Part shown: piece by piece, positions 1 to 5,427 of the stretch | How the letters are laid out: every line of letters starts with the position of its first letter | Position numbering within the stretch: the stretch's first letter is position 1 | Source: Prolixibacteraceae bacterium | GTDB taxonomy: Bacteria; Bacteroidota; Bacteroidia; Bacteroidales; Prolixibacteraceae | Reading direction: 5' to 3' | DNA length: 6,653 nucleotides | NCBI GenBank assembly: GCA_014380255.1 | Contig: JACMKG010000431.1 | Location: 1-6,653 of the forward strand | Position numbers and translations under genes: made by a program | Notes under the pieces: model-generated | Database searches by the model: none | Told to the model about the DNA's origin: nothing | Seen by the model: only the letters and a program-made list of their open reading frames with translations

Positions 1-192
1 AGCTCAAAAGAAATTACAAAATGCATTAATGCCTTGGAAGATGAGTACAGGGTTCCTTTCAATATGTTTTTAGATGGTTATAAATACAAGGAAATTGCTG
101 AAGACTTGAATCTTCCGCTGGGAACAGTGAAAAGTCGTATTTTCTTTACCAGGAAGAAACTGGAAAAATCATTAAAGGACTATGCATATTAG
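1..192 (+). CDS. RNA polymerase sigma factor, ECF (sigma-24-like) family, C-terminal part
   Basis: The window opens in frame inside this gene; 63 codons and a TAG stop remain, and the 5' part lies outside. The residues are a sigma-70 region 4 helix-turn-helix, which contacts the -35 (here -33) promoter element. The motif order is INALEDEYRVPF, then GYKYKEIAEDLNLPLGTVKSR, then the basic tail RKKLEKSLKDY. The GTVKSR segment is the recognition helix typical of ECF sigma factors (region 4, Sigma70_r4_2 type). Region 2, which would confirm the ECF class, is not visible. A rho-independent terminator follows 44-49 bp downstream, so this is the last gene of its transcription unit. No anti-sigma gene follows. 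The segment is AT-rich compared with most other genes in the window. The family call is firm; the specific regulon cannot be told. Confidence 0.9.
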   Translation, partial: SSKEITKCINALEDEYRVPFNMFLDGYKYKEIAEDLNLPLGTVKSRIFFTRKKLEKSLKDYAY

Positions 193-235
193 GGGATTAG
201 GTTTTTGTTTGTTCATATATTGGGTAGAGGTACTT

Positions 236-270
236 AAAGGATGATCCGCAGTTTGCGGATCATTTTTTTT
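236..270 (+). terminator. Rho-independent terminator of the sigma factor gene
   Basis: A perfect 10-bp inverted repeat, ATGATCCGCA (241-250) and TGCGGATCAT (254-263), is closed by a 3-nt loop (GTT) and followed by a run of eight T (263-270). AAAGG just upstream (236-240) could extend the stem by pairing with the T tract. The strong GC core plus U tract, placed shortly after the sigma factor stop, is diagnostic. Confidence 0.95.
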
Positions 271-284
271 GCAAGCATTTCTCT

Positions 285-305
285 TATTGGGGATTAATCC
301 CAATA
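285..305. repeat. 21-bp palindrome with GATTAATC core
   Basis: Arms TATTGGG (285-291) and CCCAATA (299-305) are exact reverse complements around the spacer GATTAAT; GATTAATC (292-299) is itself a palindrome. The core recurs as GGGATTAATC at 891-900, at the other end of the repeat region. It could be an operator, or the terminal sequence of a mobile element; the sequence alone does not decide. There is no U tract after it, so it is not a terminator. Confidence 0.6.
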
Positions 306-326
306 GGCGGCGGATAAGTTAATTGG

Positions 327-668
327 GATCAAGTCCAAAACACGGTGGATGATTCTTATCTTAAAGACGGGTAGATGAATCGTTTTTTTATTTTCCATCC
401 TGGGAAATGCTTCTGAAGGGAAACCTTATTTTTCTTCATTAACCTTCGTAGCAGAAGATGACTCGCGGCAATCACAACCTTATTAACCTTATCGTATGAT
501 ATTGAATCTCATAAGGTTGATAAGGTTGGAACCTGTGTGGAAATATACATGGCTACGAAGGTTAATTGATTGATAAGGTTAAAAGAAACAGGCGGTTTAT
601 CTTATAAATACAAAATATTTCAAAGAAAAGAAATCTTCCATTCTATCCACCGTCTTTTGTAATTGATC
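327..668. repeat. Large concentric imperfect palindrome (foldback structure)
   Basis: Four pairs of inverted repeats share one centre at about 498-502. The outer arms 327-350 and 645-668 match at 21 of 24 positions. AACCTTAT at 422-429 pairs with ATAAGGTT at 573-580. ATTAACCTTCGTAGC (438-452) pairs perfectly with GCTACGAAGGTTAAT (552-566). The 17-bp arms 476-492 and 511-527 match at 16 of 17 positions, the odd pair being a G-T wobble as RNA. The segments between 351-420 and 581-644 pair poorly. Transcribed from either strand this would form a long interrupted hairpin of about 340 nt with an 18-nt apical loop. Concentric symmetry over this length is typical of foldback/MITE-type or palindromic repetitive extragenic elements. 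An untranslated structured RNA is an alternative. Confidence 0.8.
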
Positions 669-714
669 TCTTAATTGCCATGCAATCGCCAAAGGGCAGG
701 CATATTCAGAAACC

Positions 715-805
715 CTATATTAACTCTATATTAACACTATGTTGAGTCTATTTTTTTGAAATGATTAATTAGCCCCCGTATAGACCTAATATAGAGTTAA
801 CATAG
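715..805. repeat. Facing arrays of an 11-bp repeat (consensus CTATRTTAACT)
   Basis: On the + strand three 11-bp units follow one another without gaps: CTATATTAACT (715-725), CTATATTAACA (726-736) and CTATGTTGAGT (737-747), then CTA. On the minus strand two units and a fragment face them: CTATGTTAACT (805-795), CTATATTAGGT (794-784) and CTATA (783-779). The arms can therefore also pair as a hairpin; the longest perfect stretch is 14 bp, TTAACTCTATATTA (720-733) with 787-800. A period of 11 bp is close to one helical turn, so protein-binding sites would lie on one face of the DNA. The array ends about 80 bp before the probable promoter of the DJ-1 family gene. No known regulator motif is recognised. 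Confidence 0.8.
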
Positions 806-887
806 ACTTTTTGGACATGGAACTTCCTTTTCAGATGAAGCAGGCGTATATTTCAACAGGATTGAATGGAAGACGGGATCATGCACT

Positions 888-919
888 TTTGGGATTAATC
901 TCTTATTGATTTATCTTTG
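888..919 (+). promoter_or_regulatory. Probable Bacteroidota promoter of the DJ-1 family gene
   Basis: A -7 box TATCTTTG (912-919) fits the Bacteroidota consensus TAnnTTTG exactly. A -33 box TTTG (888-891) lies 20 bp upstream, within the usual spacing. The start codon at 937 is 17 nt after the -7 box, leaving a short leader. The -33 box overlaps the right-hand 12-bp inverted repeat (889-900). Confidence 0.65.
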
Positions 920-936
920 ACTAAACATTTACTGCT

Positions 937-1491
937 ATGAAAAAAACGATTGCAATACACCTGGCCGATGGCTTTGAAGAAATTGAGGCTATCAGTATCA
1001 TTGATTTACTGCGAAGGGCAGAGCTGGATGTACTGATGGTTTCCGTAACTGGTAAAACGGAAGTTACAGGGGCTCATCAGATCAAAGTTAAAGCTGATAT
1101 TCTGTTTGAGGATGTTGATTACAAGGATATTTTTATGATTGTGCTTCCCGGGGGAATGCCCGGTGCCTCGAACCTTGATGCTCATCAAGGGTTAAGGGAT
1201 CAAATCAAGCAGTTTAACGACCAGAACAGGCCTTTGGCTGCCATCTGTGCAGCTCCCATGGTCTATGGCAACCTGGGTGTTCTAAAGGGCAAACAGGCGG
1301 TGTGCTATCCTGGCTTCGAAAAGTATTTGAACGGGGCCGATGTCCTGGATGTACCCGTTGTTGAATCAGCCAACGTGATTACAGGCAAAGGCATCGGGGC
1401 CGCCCTTGAATTCGGGTTGAAGCTTATTGAAAAGACCGTATCACCCGAGAAGGCCAGGGCCATAGCCAAACAAATACTGGTAGAACAGTAA
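937..1491 (+). CDS. DJ-1/PfpI (DJ-1/YajL/ThiJ-like) family protein
   Basis: A 184-residue protein of the DJ-1 branch of the class I glutamine amidotransferase-like superfamily, cytoplasmic, with the family's usual length. The N-terminal strand is followed by DGFEEIEA, in which E17 matches the conserved glutamate that supports the reactive cysteine (E18 in human DJ-1). VLPGGMPGASNL (69-80) is the family's glycine-rich loop. AAICAAP contains the nucleophile-elbow cysteine C104 (C106 in DJ-1). Where human DJ-1 has H126, this protein has CYPGFE with Y124, a common variant in bacterial members, so a classical Cys-His pair is not obvious. Members are reported as oxidative-stress proteins, chaperones and glyoxalase or deglycase enzymes; the exact activity here cannot be assigned, and older annotations as ThiJ thiamine enzymes are not supported. 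The start fits the -7 box 17 nt upstream. Transcription converges on the histidine kinase gene 16 bp away. Confidence 0.93.
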   Translation: MKKTIAIHLADGFEEIEAISIIDLLRRAELDVLMVSVTGKTEVTGAHQIKVKADILFEDVDYKDIFMIVLPGGMPGASNLDAHQGLRDQIKQFNDQNRPLAAICAAPMVYGNLGVLKGKQAVCYPGFEKYLNGADVLDVPVVESANVITGKGIGAALEFGLKLIEKTVSPEKARAIAKQILVEQ

Positions 1492-1507
1492 ACAGAGATG
1501 TTCCAGC

Positions 1508-3535
1508 CTAAGCATTGGCTCCATTCGCGCAGGGAATGGTAAAATGGAAAGTGCTCCCTGAACCTGGTATACTTTCAACCCAAAGCTTGCCTTTGTTGAT
1601 GGTTACAAATTCCTTGCAAAGGATTAGTCCCAGACCGGAACCGTCTTCATTATTCGTCCCTCTGCGTTTAACCTTTGAATCCAGTTGAAAGAGGTTTTCC
1701 ATGTCTTGTTTGGAGATCCCTACACCGGTATCGTGAATGCTGATGATTGCCTGATGGTCAACCTGCTCGGCTGTAATGTCGATACTGCCTTTTTCGGGTG
1801 TGAACTTAATGGCATTGCTAACCAGGTTACGTAGCACGGTTTCAATCATCAGGGGGTCTGAATAAACCTTCATCCCATTCAAGTTGTGAGTGGCGATCTG
1901 GATATTTTTTCTTTCTGCCAGCGCGTTGGTAACACTCAGGACATTGTCAAGTATCCGACCCAGTTCTACCTCGGCAGGAGTATATTTAAGGCTTCCGGTT
2001 TGAGACCTTGCCCATTCCAGCAGATTCTCCAACAGCCTGAAAATGTTGTTGGTCGATTTGTTGATGTCACAGGCGAACTTACGGCGTTCTGTTTCACTGA
2101 AGCGATCAAACTCCTGGCTTAGAAGTTCTGAATACCCCATAACCGTATGAATAGGGTTTTTTAAATCATGGGCAATAATGGAAAAGAACTTATTCTGGGC
2201 AGCATTTAATTGCCGCAATTCATTTTCACTTTCGGCAATCTGTTTGTTCTTCTCTTCCAGCAATTGAGTGAGTTTTATTTTCTCAAGGTATTTCTTTGAT
2301 ATGAAAAAGATAAAGAGCAGCAGCATAAGAGCTGTAATAAAGCCCAGGATCTTCAGCTGTTTGTTTTTTCGTAACTGAACATCCATTATATCATGCCTGG
2401 CCTGAAGTTTTTGCAATTCACTTGCTTTCTTTTCAGTTTCATATTGCTTCTCAAGCATGGCAATCTGATCAAACTTCTGCTTCTCATCAATGCTGTCGGT
2501 ATATTGCGAGTAGAGTATATGATTTTCTAAGGCACTCTTGTAGTCTCCTTTTTTTTGATAAGCTTCCGAAAGTCCTTGATAAATCTGCCTTTTCAGTAAC
2601 AACTCTCTTTCATATTTCATGGCTAGCTGAATGCTTTTGTGATAGGCTGAAATTGCTTCATCCAGCTTTCCCTGTTTGGTCAAAACATTCGCGATGCCAT
2701 AATCTATGTCTGCCTCATAATGGTTCCATCCCAGTTGCTGGAACTTCTTCCATGCCAGGTTAAAGTAATTGATGGCCTTGTTTAAGCTGTCAGGGTAATG
2801 AGGAAAGACGGTTGCAATGTTTGAAAGGGATACTGCATAGCGATCCTCTTTTCCGATTTTCTTAAACAAGTGAAGGGCTTTGTGGTAATTGACAAGTGCC
2901 GAATCAGGCTGTTTTAAGCGGGCATAGGTAGCACCCAGGTAGTCGTAATCTATAGCCAGGCTTCCCGTATCCCGGATGGTCTGATTGATGTGTACGGCCT
3001 CGCGGAAGTAATGGATAGCCTGGTCAAAGTTATCCATCTCATCATGTACTAACCCAATATTGGCCAGTAATTCAGCACTGTAATCGGGGTCATTCTTACT
3101 GAGTTTAAGTCCTTCCAGGTAGCTTTCGATAGCCTCCTTGCTTTTTGACATGTTGAAGTTCGAGATCCCGATGTAGCTGTAACAGGTGGTCATCATGGTG
3201 GTATCATGGATCTGTGCGAACAGGGGAAGCGCTTTTTTATAGAACAGAATGGCCTCAGTGAATTCCCTGGCAGTAAAATAAATCCGGGCAGATAAATAAA
3301 CCGATCTGGCCTGTTCGGGCAACTGTCCATTAGCAACGGCCAGTTGGTAAGCCTTTTTGTTGTAATAATTGCTTAAGGCTGAGTCCTGAACGGTAATATT
3401 TGAAAGCTTAAGATAAATACCTGTCTTCTCAGTATCACTGGCTTTTTCACTAAGGCGTAACAGGCTGTCTAACTTTGTTTGTGAGAATACGGACAGGGTA
3501 CAGATAAAACTAATAACAAAGAGTATAATTCTCAT
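1508..3535 (-). CDS. TPR-repeat sensor histidine kinase, membrane-bound, no receiver domain
   Basis: A 675-residue two-component sensor. Residues 1-19 form a signal peptide ending VFSQ, so the next part lies in the periplasm. About seven TPR units follow (roughly 73-347), with typical A/Y-rich helix pairs such as YGIANVLTKQGKLDEAISAY. A coiled coil (about 351-393) leads to one membrane span (about 394-413) and a second coiled coil (416-447). The cytoplasmic kinase has an H-box SIIAHDLKNP with the phospho-accepting H456, an N-box LVSNAIKF (N574), a G1 box DTGVGI (602-607) and a G2 box GSGLGL (632-637). All catalytic motifs are intact. There is no C-terminal receiver or DNA-binding domain and no response-regulator gene nearby, so its partner is unknown, as is the signal. 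It lies 82 bp downstream of the exonuclease gene on the same strand; no TAnnTTTG box is seen in that gap, so read-through from the udk promoter is likely. The ATG at 3535 is chosen because it directly starts the signal peptide. Confidence 0.95.
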   Translation of the reverse strand: MRIILFVISFICTLSVFSQTKLDSLLRLSEKASDTEKTGIYLKLSNITVQDSALSNYYNKKAYQLAVANGQLPEQARSVYLSARIYFTAREFTEAILFYKKALPLFAQIHDTTMMTTCYSYIGISNFNMSKSKEAIESYLEGLKLSKNDPDYSAELLANIGLVHDEMDNFDQAIHYFREAVHINQTIRDTGSLAIDYDYLGATYARLKQPDSALVNYHKALHLFKKIGKEDRYAVSLSNIATVFPHYPDSLNKAINYFNLAWKKFQQLGWNHYEADIDYGIANVLTKQGKLDEAISAYHKSIQLAMKYERELLLKRQIYQGLSEAYQKKGDYKSALENHILYSQYTDSIDEKQKFDQIAMLEKQYETEKKASELQKLQARHDIMDVQLRKNKQLKILGFITALMLLLFIFFISKKYLEKIKLTQLLEEKNKQIAESENELRQLNAAQNKFFSIIAHDLKNPIHTVMGYSELLSQEFDRFSETERRKFACDINKSTNNIFRLLENLLEWARSQTGSLKYTPAEVELGRILDNVLSVTNALAERKNIQIATHNLNGMKVYSDPLMIETVLRNLVSNAIKFTPEKGSIDITAEQVDHQAIISIHDTGVGISKQDMENLFQLDSKVKRRGTNNEDGSGLGLILCKEFVTINKGKLWVESIPGSGSTFHFTIPCANGANA

Positions 3536-3617
3536 CGGGTATATCTTTCAATGTTTGAATCTCATTCTTTTCCCGATAAATCCATGGTTTTCCATATAGC
3601 TGTTTGTAACTGGTAAA

Positions 3618-4340
3618 TTATACGGTCAGCATGGCTTCAGGCATTATAATCGGCTCTCCTTTGTATCGTAACATCAGGTTGGCAAGGGCAAGGGTATCTT
3701 TTTCGCAATAGCGTACAATACGTTCCAGATCTTTCTCTTCATAATAAACAGTGGCTACCTGGCTGCCGTCAATGTCATCCTTGGGTGTGGGTATGTCGAA
3801 TACGGCACACAACAGCTCAAGAGAAGTGTAGTTTTTGTAGTCACCGAATTTCCACATCTGCAGGGTATCCAGCATCCGGTCTTTGATCTCCCAGGGTTTG
3901 GCTCCCGAGATATCCAGTATCTTGGGAAGGCATAACCCGTTGATCAGAGTTCTGCGGGCAATGTATGGAAAGTCAAATTCCTGGCCATTGTGGGCACATA
4001 CTTTCTTCTTTGGATTGGAAGTATACAACTCCAGCATCTTATTGAAATCTGTGAGCAGCTTCTTTTCATCCTTGTCACAATACGACTTTACCTTGTAGGT
4101 ACGTTGTCCGTCTCTCGTAGAAATTACACCTGCTGAGATACAGATAATCCTTCCAAATTCGGCATAAATGCCCGCTCTGTTGTAAACATCGGAAGCTACC
4201 TGATCCTCTGTCCTGAAATTGCAGGATTTCTTGTCCCACAGGTGCTGGATAACTTTAGGGGCCAGTGTCAGATCAGGAAATTGAGGCACTGTCTCGATAT
4301 CAATAAACAGGATGTCATCCGGAAAGATATTGTCAAACAT
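3618..4340 (-). CDS. Predicted 3'-5' exonuclease, DEDDy superfamily (PolB exonuclease-like, PF10108 type)
   Basis: A 240-residue stand-alone exonuclease domain. The three Exo motifs are complete: Exo I FIDIETV with D14 and E16; Exo II CAHNGQEFDFPYI with D123; Exo III YCEKD with Y211 and D215. The Y-x3-D spacing puts it in the DEDDy group, which uses two metal ions to remove nucleotides from the 3' end of DNA or RNA. The layout and the Exo II sequence resemble the family described as predicted 3'-5' exonucleases related to the exonuclease domain of PolB. No polymerase domain follows, and no helicase or HRDC domain is attached. The start lies 1 nt after the udk stop codon, so the two genes are almost certainly co-transcribed and probably translationally coupled. 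The natural substrate is not known; a role in DNA repair or RNA turnover is possible. Confidence 0.9.
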   Translation of the reverse strand: MFDNIFPDDILFIDIETVPQFPDLTLAPKVIQHLWDKKSCNFRTEDQVASDVYNRAGIYAEFGRIICISAGVISTRDGQRTYKVKSYCDKDEKKLLTDFNKMLELYTSNPKKKVCAHNGQEFDFPYIARRTLINGLCLPKILDISGAKPWEIKDRMLDTLQMWKFGDYKNYTSLELLCAVFDIPTPKDDIDGSQVATVYYEEKDLERIVRYCEKDTLALANLMLRYKGEPIIMPEAMLTV

Positions 4341-4341
4341 T

Positions 4342-4950
4342 TTATTTAAGGTTTTGCTGTATGAACTTGGTCAGGATATTGATAGCCACCAGGTTGTTTC
4401 CGCCCTGGGGGACAATGATGTCGGCAAACTGCTTGGTGGGTTCAATGAACTGGATATGGCTGGGCCTTACCGTTTCGGAGTAACGGTCAAGAACAGCCTG
4501 TACATCGCGTCCCCGTTCAATGATGTCTCTCTGGATAACCCTGGATAGCCTGACATCGGAGTCACAGTCTACAAATACTTTTAATCCCATCTGTTCACGC
4601 AGCAGGGAAGGGAAGAGCACCAGGATGCCTTCAATGATAATAACCGACTTGGGGCTGATCTCACGCGTTTCACTGGATCTGACACAGGTCAGGTATGAAT
4701 AGATAGGTTCATTGACTGTTTCTCCTGCCTTGAGTTTGATGATGTGGTCAACCAGCAGTTCAAATTCAATGGAAGAGGGGTGATCGAAATTAATCTGCTG
4801 CCTTTCCTGAAGGGGTAAATGACTGTTGTCTTTATAATATGAATCCTGTGAAATGACGGCCACTTCACCTGCAGGCAGATTCTCGATAATCTTCTTTACT
4901 ACGGTCGTTTTTCCTGAGCCGGTTCCTCCGGCAATACCTATTACAAGCAT
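4342..4950 (-). CDS. udk: Uridine kinase (uridine/cytidine monophosphokinase)
   Basis: Phosphorylates uridine and cytidine to UMP and CMP in pyrimidine salvage, in the cytoplasm; P-loop kinase of the PRK/Udk family. From the chosen start the protein has 202 residues, close to the family norm. The Walker A motif GGTGSGKTT lies at residues 8-16, the nucleoside-binding segment ISQDSYYKD follows, then INFDHPSS and IEGILVLF (Walker B region), and the lid-region arginines in RVIQRDIIERGRD. The C-terminal IEPTKQFADIIVPQGGNN is also characteristic. An in-frame ATG at 4998 would add 16 residues, but the start at 4950 is preferred: the N-terminus MLVIGIAGG matches the family, and a -7 box TATCTTTG sits 15 nt upstream, inside the longer version. 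The first gene of a minus-strand operon with the exonuclease, divergent from the Dabb gene. Confidence 0.95.
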   Translation of the reverse strand: MLVIGIAGGTGSGKTTVVKKIIENLPAGEVAVISQDSYYKDNSHLPLQERQQINFDHPSSIEFELLVDHIIKLKAGETVNEPIYSYLTCVRSSETREISPKSVIIIEGILVLFPSLLREQMGLKVFVDCDSDVRLSRVIQRDIIERGRDVQAVLDRYSETVRPSHIQFIEPTKQFADIIVPQGGNNLVAINILTKFIQQNLK

Positions 4951-4965
4951 ACATTGGTTTTTTTT

Positions 4966-4973
4966 CAAAGATA
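4966..4973 (-). promoter_or_regulatory. -7 promoter box upstream of udk
   Basis: Read on the minus strand this is TATCTTTG, an exact match to TAnnTTTG and identical to the box before the DJ-1 family gene. It ends 15 nt before the udk start at 4950. No convincing TTTG -33 box is seen at the expected 19-21 bp spacing, so the call rests on the -7 box and its position. Confidence 0.55.
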
Positions 4974-5009
4974 GCAAAGCAGATGGTTTTGCCATCACCT
5001 AAACCAGTC

Positions 5010-5043
5010 ATTGTGGAATAGAGGGCAGAAAATGTTAACTTCG
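5010..5043 (+). promoter_or_regulatory. Possible promoter of the Dabb gene (weak)
   Basis: TAACTTCG (5036-5043) matches TAnnTTTG at all but one fixed position, and ATTG (5010-5013) lies 22 bp upstream as a possible -33 box. The start codon is 28 nt downstream. The region must contain a + strand promoter because the neighbouring gene is divergent, but this placement is tentative. Confidence 0.3.
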
Positions 5044-5071
5044 CTGTACAAAAAAACTAAATATTCTGGCT

Positions 5072-5374
5072 ATGATTAACCATGTAGTGCTTTTTAAATT
5101 AAAAAAATACGATTCACCAAGTGAAAAACAAACAATAATCAGTAAAATAGAAGATGCTTTGCTTGCTCTTTCAGGGAAAATTGATGAATTGAAATATATT
5201 GAAGTAGGTGTTAATTATGACCTTTCGGCCAAATCACATGACATATGCCTTATTTCTCATTTTAATTCACTCGATGATCTGGATGTTTATCGCATTCATC
5301 CTGAACATCTGAAAGTTGCTGAGTTAATCGGACAACATGCCGTTGAAAGAGCTGCTGTAGATTTTGAATTCTAA
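5072..5374 (+). CDS. Dabb-domain (stress-responsive A/B barrel) protein
   Basis: A complete 100-residue single-domain protein. It starts MINHVVLFKLK, has a central EVGVNYDLSAKSHDICLISHFNSLDDLDVYRIHPEHLKVAELI and ends VERAAVDFEF. The opening HVVLFK strand, the HF..LDDLDVY..HPEH segment and the terminal VDF strand are the hallmarks of the Dabb family (PF07876), which forms dimeric ferredoxin-like alpha/beta barrels. Members range from plant stress proteins to small enzymes such as olivetolic acid cyclase, and most bacterial ones have no known activity. No function can be assigned here. By hand count, positions 5101-5340 are about 33% G+C, clearly lower than the manA gene that follows. It lies 53 bp upstream of manA on the same strand with no terminator between, so read-through into manA is likely. 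Confidence 0.88.
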   Translation: MINHVVLFKLKKYDSPSEKQTIISKIEDALLALSGKIDELKYIEVGVNYDLSAKSHDICLISHFNSLDDLDVYRIHPEHLKVAELIGQHAVERAAVDFEF

Positions 5375-5427
5375 CCAGCAGAGGTATTTTGAGACATGAT
5401 TTTTTAAACTTAATTATTCTTTAACAC

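Larger units (their letters stand above)
290..900. mobile_element. Candidate non-autonomous foldback (MITE-like) element
   Basis: This call is inference. The inverted 12-mers GATTAATCCCAA (292-303) and TTGGGATTAATC (889-900) could be terminal inverted repeats. The 8-mer TCTTATTG stands immediately outside both ends, at 282-289 and 901-908, as a target-site duplication would; two extra G (290-291) lie between the left copy and the left repeat. The interval encodes no protein and consists largely of inverted repeats, as expected of a non-autonomous element. Against it: the GATTAATC core is self-palindromic, so the 12-bp match is less surprising than its length suggests, and the true element could be only the 327-668 palindrome. 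No transposase is present to fix the boundaries. Confidence 0.3.
271..936. other. Gene-free, repeat-rich intergenic stretch
   Basis: About 665 bp between the sigma factor terminator and the DJ-1 family gene carry no open reading frame of convincing length or composition on either strand. The space is filled by inverted and direct repeats, listed separately: a short palindrome (285-305), a large concentric imperfect palindrome (327-668) and two facing 11-bp repeat arrays (715-805). A probable promoter for the downstream gene sits at the right end (888-919). The stretch between the two large structures (669-714) holds only a small hairpin, ATTGC/GCAAT at 674-686. No tRNA, rRNA, tmRNA or known riboswitch core is recognisable. 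Confidence 0.8.

Noticed and set aside
327..668. 6S RNA, tmRNA or RNase P RNA
   Set aside because: The long hairpin shape recalls 6S RNA, but it is much longer than the usual length of about 180-200 nt. I see no tRNA-like ends or tag frame for tmRNA and no RNase P core motifs. A covariance-model search would settle it.
715..805. CRISPR array
   Set aside because: The 11-bp units follow each other without unique spacers and are partly inverted, and no cas gene is present; CRISPR repeats are longer and separated by unique spacers.
1006..1188. Minus-strand reading frame inside the DJ-1 family gene
   Set aside because: It lies wholly opposite a strongly supported gene and its product resembles no family; it is a coding shadow.
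1492..1520. Bidirectional terminator between the convergent DJ-1 and histidine kinase genes
   Set aside because: The 16-bp gap holds no GC-rich stem or T tract; the only inverted repeat, AGCC/GGCT near 1505-1520, is 4 bp long.
2422..2763. 113-codon + strand frame inside the histidine kinase gene
   Set aside because: It overlaps the TPR and coiled-coil coding region of an intact kinase on the other strand, and the product is rich in Ser, Cys and His without any recognisable motif.
3534..3578. Hairpin ATCGGG/CCCGAT that would cover the histidine kinase start codon
   Set aside because: Only 6 bp pair across a 33-nt loop, which is too weak to argue for start-codon sequestration without conservation data.
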